From the NCBI GenBank assembly GCA_029990175.1, contig JARKIP010000022.1, positions 23,596,001 through 23,660,000 on the forward strand: a stretch of 64,000 bases of DNA. The letters are read 5' to 3'. Shown here one piece after another: positions 21,030 to 32,684 of this stretch; position 1 is the first letter of the stretch, and each line of letters begins with the position of its first letter. The translations under genes were made by a program, and so were the position numbers. Origin of the DNA: Petunia secreta. Its lineage: Eukaryota; Streptophyta; Magnoliopsida; Solanales; Solanaceae. The notes below the pieces were generated by a model, which was not told where the DNA came from, did no database searches, and worked only from the letters and a program-made list of their open reading frames with translations.

Positions 21030-22412
21030 TTATAACCAAGCATCAATACTAATCACAAAGATCAAGTATCCAAGGAGAACGATAAATACTTGGTTCAATG
21101 AATATATGCACTCAACACAAGAATGAGTAAATAGGTCATGGGGACATGGGAAATGCAAGATCAAGCTATCAAAATTCCCTTGAACCTTAAGCTCACGGTC
21201 AACACACCAATCCATCCTCAAAGTGTGGTCAACATGTGGAGTGGAGTAAGTCAAATAACTCAACCTACAAGTAACATCAATTACTCCATTCCTCTTCTTT
21301 AGAGCATACTTACTCACACAAATGGATTCCTTTTCACCTCCAATTTCATCACCTAAGCAACCCTTCTCAAAAGACAGGCTCTCAAGGAAGTTATTGATAA
21401 TGGCCTCTTCTTAATCATAACACCAACAAACAATACTAGGGTCACTCAAAGAGTCATTTACCTCACTCAAATTCTCTTATAATGGGCTGCCTAATGAATC
21501 AAACTCTTCACACCATGGAGGTTCTATTTTACTACCAACCCTAGTCTGATACAAGTCATTACTACAAATGAAAATACTTTCAAACAATGGATTAGTAAAA
21601 GCATGCATGTCAACTTCATGTTCAAGCAAAGGCATAGTATCAAGACTAGGTTCATCACTCTCACTTGAGGAGTCGTCATAGACAACCTTGTCCAATTCAT
21701 GCAATTTGGACTCCTCAAGGTCACTACTATCCTCACCATAACAAAATAGTCCACGAAATAGAAGCATATGAATAAGGGCATGATCAACTATCTCATCTTC
21801 CCGTTTGTCAAAGATTGGTGGTGTGTCATAGCAAAGGTCACAATCGAAGTCAACTTTCACATCTGCACTAGATAGAGGTTCATTGAACAATGAGCTCACA
21901 TCATGATGTGGCATAGCATCTCTCTCCACTAGTGACACAAAAGTACTCACAAGTTGACTACTAGACTCTTCACTAGTGGCATATTCACTTGATGCATTAA
22001 AAACACCAACTAGCATTGAGTCATCACAAGACAAATAATGTGTAGGATCATGAAAAGATGAAGCAACACTTATATTTGAAATACTTCCTTGGTAACTCAC
22101 AAGGCTTAAAGTGTCACATAAAACTCCTCCTTGCTTACATTGAAGATTTTTCTCCTATTGTCTTTCCTTCCAAGCACATGGTTGAGGCTCCAATGGCTTG
22201 TTTTCAAATGTACCTACACAAGAGCTAACATAAGAAAAAGTAGAAGATGAAGAATTGTTAGAACAATGGATTCTCTCACTCTCAATTTTTCTTTCCTCAC
22301 CTCTCTTTTCTTTCATTTTTCCCTCAAGGTCAAGTGTAGTTTGTGGTGACAATCCACTCACATCACTCCTCAAATCCTCTCCTTTTTCCTCTCTAGGATT
22401 GTCACCGGTCAC
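21030..22412 (-). pseudogene. Element C acidic segment replacing pol (unknown function)
   Basis: One minus-strand frame runs from 22412 to 21030, the same frame as protease before it and the integrase tail after it. It is broken only by TAG at 22155, TAA at 21477 and a second TAA near 21407. The last two look like CAA to TAA changes. It is rich in Asp, Glu and Ser (for example DDSSSESDEPSLD) and has no motif I recognise: no RT YxDD, no RNase H Asp series, no integrase DDE. The C-terminal part (21317-21030) is Cys/His-containing and less acidic. It may be captured host sequence or a specific accessory domain; I cannot assign a function. Confidence 0.7.
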
Positions 22413-22433
22413 TCCCTCACTTCTCTCTTTCTT

Positions 22434-23267
22434 TTATCTCTCATTTTCAAGTACGTGAGACTCAAGATTATCATCATTTGGAGTAGAGTGACTCTCACTT
22501 TCATCATGCAATGGCAAGACAATAAGATTGTTGGCTTCAAGCTTAATTAACATGGGTGGCTTAGCCTTAGCCGCTTCCTTCAGCTCTCTCATTCGCTTGT
22601 AGTCTTCACTAACTTGCTTGGACGACAAGGGTTTGAGAACAAACTTTCTTCCCTCATGAGTGGCTGTATAGGTGTTTTCACGACCATCATGTACAACATT
22701 ACGATCAAATTGCCATGGTCTTCCAAATAGAAGGTGGCAAGCTTGTATAGGGACCACATCAAACATATGTTCATCCACATAATTCCCCATCTTCAATTTA
22801 ATCGTCACTTGTTTCACCACTTTCAATTCGCCACACTCACTAAGCCATTGTAAACGATGAGGATTGGGATGTTTCAAAGTGGGCAATTTCAATTGGGAAA
22901 CTAGTGTTTGGCTAATAACGTTAGCACAACTTCCCGAGTCAATAATCATGGAACAAATAACACCCATGACTCGGCATCTAGCATGGAAGAGGTTTTCTCT
23001 TTGCAAGTTCTCACTATCCTCCACAAATATGGCACCTAAAATCCTCCTCACAACAAGGAAGGCATGATGATCATCATCCTCAATCGCATCTTCCTCAACA
23101 CCTACCTCTTCATCTCCCTCTACTCCTTCATCCTCGAGTTCACTATCTTGTTCATACACCAATTCACCTACCACAACCATGGTCTTTCGAGTAGGATAAT
23201 TTTTAGCAAAATGACCATACCCCTTACACTTATAGCATTGAGTAGAAGTAGAAGTAGGATTGCTCAA
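22434..23267 (-). pseudogene. Element C gag zinc knuckle and aspartic protease
   Basis: 278 codons. The knuckle at about 23237-23196 reads C-x2-C-x4-H-x4-Y, the last Cys replaced by Tyr. An acidic linker follows. The protease motif I-I-D-S-G-S is at about 22946-22929 and HLLFGRPW follows. Clearly homologous to D. A TAA at about 23272 separates it from gag and a TAA at 22434 ends it; both lie in the common frame. Confidence 0.9.
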
Positions 23268-23273
23268 GTGAGT

Positions 23274-24514
23274 TTAACAATTACCTCCCACTTGTGGTGT
23301 ATACTTCTCATACGGCTTCTTCACATCTTTGCTAGCACTTGCACTTGGAAATTTTGTATTTGGAGGCTTCCACTCCTTTGGTTTACTCATGGGAGTAGGA
23401 GTGCTACTCTTGTAGCTAGTGGATTTCTCTTCCTTGAGCCATTTCTCAGCTTCAATTACGGCTTCAAAGATATCTTGAAGTGAGAGATAAGCATGCAACC
23501 TCAATTGAGAGGCTATACGATAGCTCAACCCATTTTTGAAACGGATTACGACTTGTTCTTCACCTTCGGTATCCATATCCAATGCCATACGGATCTTTTC
23601 AAATTCACCATAGTACTCATGAACTGTCTTGGCATCTTGCTTTAGCTCATAAAGCTTCTTAAGTTGCTCTTGACGATACCTTGGAGTCACATACTTGGTA
23701 TTCATGAGGCCTTTCAACTCATCCCAAGTCACATTCACATGTACTCTCATCCTTCTTCTTGACCTCTTCATGGACTCCCACCAAGTAGAAGCATAGGTCT
23801 CAAAGATTGAAATAGAATAGGTGCCTTTCTTCTCCTCGGTCATTTCATTGGTATCAAACACTCTATCCATGAGTAGTACCCATTCCATGTATGCTTCCGG
23901 ATCACAAGTCCCCTTAAAGGTTGGAAGATTAAGCTTTACACTATTGAGATTATTGTTGTCACGACCTCAATGGTAAGGTTCCGGTTGGCCTCCATAGTGA
24001 TCACCATAAGCTTCATAATCCCTTCTAGCATTCCCTCCAACATATCCCATGGGTGGCCCTCGACCTCGCCTCTACCTCTATCCACATTACGACCCCGATT
24101 CATTCCTCACCTAGGTTGATAGTGAGCATCATACCCATAGGCATCATCACCATACTCAGTTTCCTCCCCTTCTTGAGCCTCAACAATTTGCTCAAGAGAT
24201 GGAACATTTCGAACGGGTATGGGAAGTGGAGCATTTCCTCGGGGATTGCCCAAGTTGTGGGGAATGCCCACTTGTTGGGGATTTCCCAACACACGCTCTT
24301 ATGGAGCCACATCATTCTTTAGCTCATATTTCTTTGCTATCTCCGCAAAGTGTTCGGGAGTCATAGGAGTGCTATGACTTGTGCCTTCTCCGAATTCATG
24401 AGGGATGCTCGGGGTCCTTCTTTCAACGGTCTCAAGTCTCAAGGTGATTTCCTCCAACTTGGCCATGATGGTGGCCAAGGAATTCTTAACGGAATTATCT
24501 CCTTCGTTGGCCAT
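23274..24514 (-). pseudogene. Element C gag
   Basis: ATG at 24514-24512 in the context TGTAGGTACAATG, as in D. The N-terminal part (24514-24107) has one stop (24299-24301), then the frame shifts before 23888. The gag domain (23888-23275) has TWWESMKRSRR and YRQEQLKKLYELKQD, matching D almost residue for residue. A Gly/Arg-rich piece between them is frameshifted. Confidence 0.9.
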
Positions 24515-25716
24515 TGTACCTACAAAATGAACAAACGTTAGTGAAATAACCTCACACACCCTCACTTGTGTATCACTCGGTTCACTCGTTTAGTGGTGGT
24601 GGATATTTCACTCGAACTTGAATCTAGAAGCTTCACGTAGTTGAACAACAATCCTCAACTCAATCACACAATCCACAAGTCAAGTGTACTCCGAGGTGAG
24701 TGGAGTTTATGTGGCTCAATGGACGATAAGCTTTTTAAAGTGAGCATTTGAGTCAAAAGGACCTATGAATCTTATTGGAGTTCTACTCTCCAAACTAGGC
24801 ACCAGTTGCCTTAAAGCTCAATGAACTAGTACCACATAAGTAGGAAAGTTACTTAGAGTAGTACTTGTTAGATGTTATGCAAGCAATGAAACAAGAGAAC
24901 CTAGGAAAAACTACCCGAACCACACCCTTCACCAACTAGGTAGAGCGCCCAGGGGGTAGGCGGAGTGCCTAAGGCGGAGCACCCCCTAGGTAGGCGGAGC
25001 GCCTGCTCAATCAACCAGTACAAAAGTGAGGCAAAGCGCCTGGGTTTCAGGCGGAGCGCCTGGAACTCGTGCTTCAGCTTTTCCAACAGCGTTTTTCTTC
25101 AATTTCAACCTAAATTTTGGATCGATTTCACCATGTTTTGTCAAAATCCGAGGTACCTAAAGTTGTATAATGTTATCTTCAACAAACCCTAATGAATTTC
25201 ACTCACAAACACCCAATAATCAAAGCACAATCATCATTCAAAGTTTCAAAGTGGGGTTTTCAAATGGGTTTTGATTCTTCAATTTTGGTGTTATACAACT
25301 CCAAATCTCTAATATTGGTACCAAATCGTTAGTTTTTCAATCTAGATCAAATCTCAATGTCAATTTCACAACCCAACAATCAATCAACCCAAGAACCAAA
25401 GCATAAGCATCAAGAATAAGGGTTTTCAAGTGTTTAAGAAAAATTGGGGATTCAAATCTTCAAAATCCGTAATACGAATCCAAACCACAAGATTTAGGTA
25501 TCAAAATGACGGGTTTTCAATAAGGATCAATCTCCAATAACACCCATCAAGAATCAATCACACCAACAAGATATGCCAAAATTTTGGATTTTCAGCCTTT
25601 TCAATTTCTTTGTTTTTTCTTCTTTCTAATAACTTCAAACACAAGAAACTAAAGAGAAAATAAACGAGGCACGATGAACAAGGATTGAGGATTTCTAAAA
25701 ACAAATCCCGAACCTT
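24515..25716 (-). other. Element C untranslated leader
   Basis: About 1.2 kb between primer site and gag ATG. It contains a GGCGGAGCGCC-type array at about 24937-25068 (five to six degenerate copies), at the place corresponding to the array in the D leader. No gene is supported. Confidence 0.65.
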
Positions 25717-25728
25717 GCTCTAATACCA
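25717..25728 (-). other. Element C primer binding site
   Basis: Reverse complement TGGTATTAGAGC, one base from the initiator-Met tRNA primer site, next to the 5' LTR. Confidence 0.82.
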
Positions 25729-25731
25729 AAC

Positions 25732-26459
25732 TAATGCAGGGAAAAATGCAGAAAATAAAATAAGATAGGAGCGAGACTCATCTCAAACTCCCTACGAGGT
25801 ATCCACGAAGAACTTGTTCCGTGAAACCCTTGATTTGGGTCAAGAGTTGCCTAACGCTATGCAACTACCCTCGAGTCACACTTGGGACCCGCAAATAGAA
25901 TGATCGAGGCGAGGTTGAAGGTCAACTAGGTCCACTAGAAGATTCACGTCCCAAACAAAGGTTTTCATTCAGCAAAGGAGAATTTCTCTCAATTCTCCAG
26001 CATTCAAAATAGACTAAATGTAAAAATAGATTAAGCTAGGCTATTTATAGTATTTTCCCAAGCTTTGACAAAGGTCTAAAATGCCCACATGTTAGGCTTT
26101 AAGTAAATAGACCACATAGGGCCAAAACGGTAAAAGAACAACCAAAATCTCGCCCCTTCAGCGTTTGGGCGGAGCGCCTTGAATTTTGGTCAGTAGACTG
26201 GGCTGGGCAGTCCACGTGGCATTTGGGCGGAGCGCCTGGCTGCAGGTGTCTCAGGGTGGAGCGCTTGGCTCCTCTAGGCGGAGCGCCTAGGCTGTGGTGT
26301 CTCAGGGTGGAGCGCCTGGCTCCTCTAGGCGGAGCGCCCGGGCTGTGAGCCTCTTGATGCATCTTCAATTCACTTCCAAAGCTCTTGACTTCTAGCCCTT
26401 TGCATCCTTCAAGCTTGGTACACGTTGGAAAGTGTCTTGGCTCGATTTGCCCTGCATCA
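25732..26459 (-). repeat. Element C 5' LTR
   Basis: 728 bp, on the right because the element is reversed. The terminal TG at its inner end has become TA (TAATGCAGGG). The motif array is at 26168-26340, with a different arrangement of units from that in the 3' LTR. Confidence 0.93.
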
Positions 26460-26464
26460 GGTTT

Positions 26465-26782
26465 AATTACTAGTTGTTGATGACTTGTATATATCTCTCC
26501 AACTGAGAATTTCCTGTTGTGTCAATGAGACTAGGGCTGTTAGATAATTGATATTCACTTGAATTAAATTGATAGTAGACTCTCCAACTGAGTTAAATCT
26601 ATTAAGTTTAATAAGTAAAATCTGATATTGTATGTATATGGTGCATGGATAGTTATTTTTTCCAACGAATTTGGCTATTCAAGATGCATGAAAATATATG
26701 TGTGATGTGATTTGAATTTGATTATTCAATGTTACATGACCTGAGTTGATCTAATCATATTATTATATCCCGTAGATTAGAT
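26465..26782 (+). other. Element A leader, second part
   Basis: Resumes after element C; its sequence matches B at 40980-41298 closely. It ends at the gag ATG (26783). Confidence 0.75.
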
Positions 26783-27600
26783 ATGTCTTCATTCAGCCCC
26801 CTAAGTGCTATCCTCTCTCAAAACAAACTTGAGGGTCTTAACTATGTTGACTAGAAACGAAACCTTGATATCCTTCTTACTGCTGAGGAGTATAAGTTTA
26901 TGCTGGAAATTAAGTGCCCCCCACAACCTGCTGAGGATGCTATTGATGAGGCAAAAACAGCCTATGCTAAATGGGTTAAAACTGATGGAATGGCGTTGTG
27001 TTACATTCTGGCTTCCATGTCGAATGTGCTGCAACATCAGTATCAGAACATGGAGTCTGCTTATGACATTCTGGAGAGTCTCAAAGAGATGTTTGGGGCT
27101 CAAAATCGTGTACAGAAACAGACGGCCATGAGGACCCTTATGAATACCAAAATGGCTGAAGGTGCTTCTGTGAGGGACCATTTTTTGAAGATGATAAGTC
27201 TTCTGAATGAAATAGAGGTCCTTGGAGCAGCCATTGACAAAGAGACATAAGTGGAGATGATCTTACAGTCTCTGCCGGACAGTTTTCAGCAATTTCTCCT
27301 GAATTATAATATGAATCAATTGGATTTTAATTTGGCGAAGTTGTTGAATGAGCTGCAGGCGGCTGAGTCTATAATAAAAGAACAAGCTCCACCTGTTGCG
27401 CTTACTGTTGAGAAAAGTTCGTCTTCTAAGCCGAGAGGTGGTCAGAAGAAGAAAAAGTCGCATCATGCTAAGGCTGCTGTTGGTAGTGCTGCTGGTGGCG
27501 TGAAAAAGCCTAAGGGTAAGTGTTTTAACTGCAAGCAGCGAGGCCATTATAAGAAACAGTGTCCTGAATATCTCGCAAAGCTGAAAAAGCAAGGTAATTC
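26783..27600 (+). pseudogene. Element A gag
   Basis: ATG at 26783. TAG at 26852 stands where copia gags of this type have Trp, and TAA at 27248 where Gln is likely; otherwise one frame. The UBN2-type gag domain covers about 26870-27370. A CCHC knuckle CFNCKQRGHYKKQC at 27521-27562 has all four ligands. A basic, Lys-rich stretch precedes it. It forms the particle and binds RNA in active relatives. Confidence 0.9.
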
Positions 27601-28060
27601 AAATTTACTTATTATTGAAACATGTTTAGCGGCGTTATCTACCATTCAATGGTGTGTAGATTCGGGAGCCACTAATCATATCTGCAATTCTTTGCAGGTG
27701 TTTCAGGAAACACGGAGGCTAAGTAAAGATGAAGTTTGCATTTATCTCGCGGATGGCACTAGAGTTCAATTTTAGCAATAGGAGATATTAGTATTTCATT
27801 CAGTAGTGATAGAGGTTTAGTCTTAAAGGATGTTTTATATGTGCCTTCCGTTAGAAGAAATTTAATTTCAGTTTCTAGCTTAAGAAGAGATGGATATTCA
27901 GTTTATTTTACAAATAACTCTTGTGTTATTGAATTTAATAAATGTTTTATCTCTTCTGGTACATTATTGCATGGCCTTTTCGTTATTGATATATCTCTTG
28001 AACTTAACAATATTAATCTACCTAATAAGAGAAAGCGTTCTTTTGATTTAAATGAGACAT
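27601..28060 (+). pseudogene. Element A protease
   Basis: The active site reads WCVDSGATNHIC (about 27650-27685), intact. The frame is lost near 27773 (TAG) and resumes one frame over at about 27841, with VRRNLISVSSLRRDGY, the usual copia sequence after protease. Confidence 0.88.
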
Positions 28061-29440
28061 ATCTGTGGCACTTGTGTCTAGGTCATATTAATCTGAACAG
28101 GATTTCAAGATTGGTCAAGGATGGACTTTTGAGTTCATTGAAAGTGGAGGCGCTACCAACCTGTGAATCTTGTTCAGAAGGTAAAATGACCAAGAGACCG
28201 TTCCCTTCAAAAGTAAATAGAGCCAGTGATAAACTTGAATTAATCCATTCTGATTTGTTTGGTCCAATGAACATACGAGCAAGAGGTGCTTTTGAGTATT
28301 TCGTGACTTTCACTATTGATTACTCAAAATATGGATATATTTATTTGTTGCGCTGTAAGTCTGAATGCTGTGAGAAATTCAAAGAATTTAAGATAGAAGC
28401 GGAGAAGTGACATGGAAAATATATCAAGACATTGCGATCTGATCGTGGTGGTGAGTACCTCTCTACGGAGTTCCTTAGTTACTTATCAGAAAAAGGGATT
28501 GTGTCTCAATTGTCTACACCTGGGACGCCACAACAAAATGGTGTAGCGGAGAGAAGAAATAGGACTCTTATGGAAATGGTGAGATCAATGATGAGTTATT
28601 CAGATTTTCCTCCTTCATTTTGGGGACTAGCCTTAGAAACTGCATGTTATCTTCTGAATTTTGTTCCTTGTAAGTCAGTACCTTTGACACCTATTGAATT
28701 GTGGACTGGGCGTAAGCCTAGTTTGCAACATATTCATATTTGGGGATGTCCGGCACATGTGCTAAAAGCGAAAACTGACAAGTTGGAACCAAGAACAGAA
28801 GTGTGCATTTTTGTTGGCTATCTAAAAGGGACGAAAGGTGGTCTATTTTATAGTCCTAAAGAGAAAAAGGTGATTGTTAATACAAATGCTAGATTTCTTG
28901 AGGAGGACTTTATGGTAGACCGAGTTCCTAGAAGTAAACTAGTTTTACAGGAATTGAGCAAAGAATTAACAGAAAATCCATCCGAAAATAATCAAGAAAA
29001 TACTACCCCACAAGATGATGTTGACGTTCCATTGCATTTGAGTAGTGGGAGAAACATTAATAGACATGTAGTGCCTGACGCTCCATTGCCCCAAAGTTGT
29101 GGGAGTGCTATTGAGCAAGACATTGTAGAGGAAAAAGCTATTGATATGGTCATCCCGCAAGGTGATGAAGAAAATATCGATGTTGTTCTTCCCAATCAGG
29201 TTGTGGGTCAGCCACAAGAACCTGAAAATGTTGATGCTGATACAGTAGTGGCACGTCGTAGTGGGAGAATTAGAAAAGTACCGGCAAAGTTAACACTCTT
29301 GGGTGAATTTCATAACGAAAGTCTTGAATTCCCAGAAGAAGGGCTGGATAACGAGCCGAGAAGTTATGCCGAGGCACTACGTGATCAAGATGCTGACAAA
29401 TGGGTTGTTGCTATGAAATCTGAAATGGAGTCCATGTACT
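28061..29440 (+). pseudogene. Element A integrase
   Basis: Pre-integrase HHCC zinc finger at about 28069-28190 (H-L-C-L-G-H and C-E-S-C). Catalytic Asp in HSDLFGPM (about 28249) and in LRSDRGGEYLS (28434-28466), and Glu in NGVAERRNRTL (about 28540-28570), so the DDE triad is present. One TGA at 28408. The C-terminal domain continues to a linker with RRSGRIRKVP (about 29255). Frame 1 ends at 29464 after a small deletion near 29440. Confidence 0.9.
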
Positions 29441-30225
29441 CTCTGGGATCTTGTAGAACCACCTAAGGGAGTCAAATCCGTTGGCTGTAAATGGATCTAT
29501 AAGAAAAAGAGAGGAGTAGACGGAAAAGTGAAAACTTATAAAGCTAGGCTTGTTGCGAAAAGGTTTACTAAAAAAGAAGGTATCGATTATGAGGACACTT
29601 TTTCAGTGGTAACCATGCTTAAGTCTATTCGGATTCTCTTATCCATTGCTGCTCATTATGATTATGAGATTTGGAAAATGGATGTCAAGACAACTTTCCT
29701 TAATGGAAGTCTTGAAGAATGCATCTACATGAGGCAACCAGATGGTTTCAAAGAAAATGGCAAAGAACGCCTATTATGTAAGCTTAATAGGCCCATTTAC
29801 GGACATAAGCAAGCATCTAGGGCATGGAACACTTGTTTTGATAAAGTAACTAAGACCTTTGGTTTTAAGGAGTGCTTTAACGAGTCTTGTGTTTACAGAA
29901 AGTGGGAGGGTAACAAAGTGGCATTGTTGATATTATATGTGGATGACATCTTGCTCATTGGAAATAATTTAAGCATGTTGATAAAATTTAAGGAGTAGTT
30001 GTCCATGCATTTCGATATGAAAGATTTGGGAGAATCGACTCATGTCCTTGGGATCAAGCTTCTGCGAGATTGTAAGAAAAGGATGTTAGGCTTATCTCAG
30101 GCTCTTTATATTGATACCATTCTTGCCAGATTCGCTATGCAGGATTCCAAGAAAGGTTTTCTACGTTTCAGACATGGAATTGCTCTTTCTAAGAAACAGT
30201 CTCCTAAGACTGAAAAAGAGAAGTA
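29441..30225 (+). pseudogene. Element A reverse transcriptase
   Basis: Frame 2. It starts LWDLVEPPKGVKSVGCKW and continues with KARLVAKRF, MDVKTTFLNG and the catalytic YVDDILLIGN (about 29936-29965). TAG at 29996 and at 30224 interrupt it. The catalytic residues are intact. Confidence 0.92.
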
Positions 30226-30911
30226 GAGCATGAAGGCGGTTCCTTATGCATCTGCTGTAGGGAGTCTTATGTATGTGATGTTGTGTATTAGACCTGGCAT
30301 TTGCTTTGCCGTTGGCATGGTTAGCAGATATCAGTCTAATCCTGGGCGAGAGCATTGGACTGCGGTCAAGCATATATTCAAGTATTTGAAAAGGACTAGA
30401 GACTATATGTTGGTCTATCATTCGGATGATCTAGTGCCTAATGGGTACACGGATTCAGACTTCTCGAATGATAGGGATGTCAGAAAATCTATCTCTGGAT
30501 ATGTGTTCACCTTGGGGAGGTGCAACCATAAGTTGGAAGAGTGTCAAGCAAAGTTGTATTGCTGATTCCACCATGGAAGCTGAGTATGTGGCTGCCTGTG
30601 AGGCATCCAAAGAGCCTGTTTGGCTCAGAAAATTTCTACGAGAGTTGAGAGTAGTTCCTTCTCCAAAGGCGCCTATTGCACTATGGTGTGATAAAACTGG
30701 TGCGATCGGAAATTCGAAGGAACCACAAAACAACAGCGGTGAAAAGTACATTGATCGCAAATATCATGTGGTTAGGAAGTTCGTGAAGAAGCGGAAGGTG
30801 AAGGTTTTAAAGATTGCGTCGGCAGACCCTTTTACCAAGACATTGCCAAAAGAGTTTTTTGATAGGCATGTAGAGGGTTTTGGTCTTAGAGTTGTAGAAG
30901 CATGGTTATAA
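30226..30911 (+). pseudogene. Element A RNase H
   Basis: SAVGSLMYVMLCIRPGICFA opens the region. YTDSDFSND supplies the first catalytic Asp (about 30448). A one-base loss near 30518 moves the frame, after which EAEYVA (Glu) and WCDKTGAI (Asp) follow. It ends at TAA 30909-30911, 15 bases before the 3' LTR. Confidence 0.9.
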
Positions 30912-30926
30912 GTCTAAGTGGGAGAT
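30912..30926 (+). other. Element A polypurine tract
   Basis: AAGTGGGAGAT directly before the 3' LTR. Confidence 0.85.
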
Positions 30927-32258
30927 TGTTGGAAAATATACTAAAAACCATGCAGTTGTTAGTTAGATTATTTCTTGTTAAACAATTGTTGCTTTATACA
31001 TTTATTAAATATAACAAAGTATTATTTATTTAGATCAATTGTGTCATATGTGTCCTACTATTTATACAGTAGTTAATTTAGTGTGTGGAGCCAAGCTTAT
31101 ACATGGAAGATTAAATCATCGGTTCTTATAAATAATGAAGTATTGTTTGCAATCTAAGATGGAAATTGGATAAAACCATCGGTATGATAGTAGCACAAGA
31201 TTATATATAATTTATCTTGATCATGGGAACGGTATAGTTCCAACTTCTTGTGCTAGTGCACTTTCTATGTATTGAACGGACCAAGTAGAGATAAGTATTT
31301 TTATACTGACTATATAAAACAAACTCTCTAGCTCATCAGATGTACTTATACTCTTAATCTTGATATAGCTTTTATGAGTGGTGTATATTATTCATTGTCT
31401 TGATTTATCAATAGGTGAGATCCAGGATATTTGGGTCAAATAATTCCTGATAAGTTGGATAATGATAATATGCATTTGCGAGTGATAGCTAGTTGATAGA
31501 ATCCACGTCTCGCTATAGAAATTGATGACATCCTTTATGAAAGCTTATAAGCTTCTATGTGTAAACCTAGGCTAGTAGATTTTGTATCCGGCACATGAAA
31601 TAAGTTAAGCGGAAGTCTAAAGGATATTCATTTAATTAATATATTAAGTTGTCACTAATTTAATATTGTTGATTGGTGTCTGTAATCTTAATGTTCGGAG
31701 TTAAATAAAATTTGATGGAAGAATTCGAAATTTATTTAAGTAGTGCAATTACGAATTTCTAGTGGAAATAATTTATAATTTATTATGGAAAGGTTAATTC
31801 TAGAGGAAAAGAATTAATTCCATAATTGAAAGCCGAATTAATTGATTCTGTGGTCCCTGTTGTGACCGTATCCAATTTGGACCGGGTGAAAATTGTTTGG
31901 TGGAAAAGGAAAATTCTAGCAGGTTTTGGAGAAGGGTTTTAACCCTCAAAACTTAACCTATAAAAGGAGGATTTCGGCCTCCACTGTAGACACGCGAAAA
32001 ATACAGATTTTTTCACCCTCTTTCTCGGAAGCACTTCTTCCACCCAAGTATTGTTGGTCCGGGAATTGATCGGGTACACAACAGAAGACCGTAGAAAGCT
32101 GGAGCAACTGGACAACAAGGTTATTGAAGGTCTTTGTGAGGGCTTTTACAGGTATTCCATTTTTATATTATTGGAAAACTGAATGCGTGCTACTACTTTG
32201 TCTAGAATACATGTGAGTATGTTGTTTGAACTGCTTCCGTTGCATATATGTTCTTTCA
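30927..32258 (+). repeat. Element A 3' LTR
   Basis: 1332 bp, TGTTGGAAAA to TTCTTTCA, followed by target duplication AAGTT. No MITE. Confidence 0.95.
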
Positions 32259-32263
32259 AAGTT

Positions 32264-32684
32264 ATCTCATTTAAAGGGTAATATAAGAAGTTTAAAATTG
32301 AATTATTTTAAAGTTAAAAAATATTGCCTATTTTCTATCAGACAAACTAAAAAAAGGAACGAAGCTAATGAATTTTTTTTAGAATGGTCAGTGAAGGCAC
32401 ATGGTATATGAGGGATTGGTGAAGTTATTAGGCTTCTCAATTAGAGTAGATGAGTGAGTATGACAGTCGGTGCTAATAAGTCGGTTCTTGAGGTTAGGAA
32501 GTTACAAGAGGGAACTTGGTAGTTTTAAATATTCTTGGCAGCCATATATTTGTGAAGAATAGTGTGAAAAGTGCATATGCGCCGCTCTAAGTTATCTTAT
32601 AAGACATGACCATAGGTAGTTTCGCCATTCCTAGCTAAGTTCAACTTTTGCTCGAAAACGAGCAAAGATTCAAGTGTGAGGTAT
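32264..32684 (+). mobile_element. Remnant internal 3' end of an Athila/Tat-like element
   Basis: Little can be read. It ends in GCTCGAAAACGAGCAAAG and AAGTGTGAGG, matching the GAGGACGAGCAAAAG and AAGTGTGGGG that precede the 3' LTR in element E, so it is the tail of a related element. Confidence 0.5.

Larger units (their letters stand above)
20068..26459 (-). mobile_element. Ty3/gypsy chromovirus-type element C, pol replaced
   Basis: A minus-strand LTR element of 6392 bp nested in the leader of A. It is flanked by GGTTT (20063-20067 and 26460-26464). LTR ends are TGATGCAGGG/CCCTGCATCA (10-bp inverted pair). The primer site lies left of the right LTR and the polypurine tract right of the left LTR, so it reads right to left. 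It encodes gag and protease like D and ends in the same integrase C-terminal tail. Between them are no RT, RNase H or integrase core, but a different acidic open segment in the same frame. It would depend on enzymes in trans. Confidence 0.95.
17896..32258 (+). mobile_element. Ty1/copia element A, complete ends, with nested insertions
   Basis: Flanked by a perfect AAGTT duplication (17891-17895 and 32259-32263). It has LTRs at 17896-19467 and 30927-32258 (TGTTGG to TTCA), an initiator-Met primer site, a copia polyprotein (gag, protease, integrase, RT, RNase H) and a polypurine tract. Its 14.4 kb include a 6.4-kb chromovirus (C) in the leader and a 239-bp MITE in the 5' LTR; without them the element is about 7.7 kb. 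LTRs differ by a few per cent by eye. The polyprotein is broken by several stops and three frame changes. Confidence 0.96.

Noticed and set aside
22864..23483. Plus-strand open frames within element C
   Set aside because: Antisense of gag and protease; composition and lack of motifs mark them as shadows.
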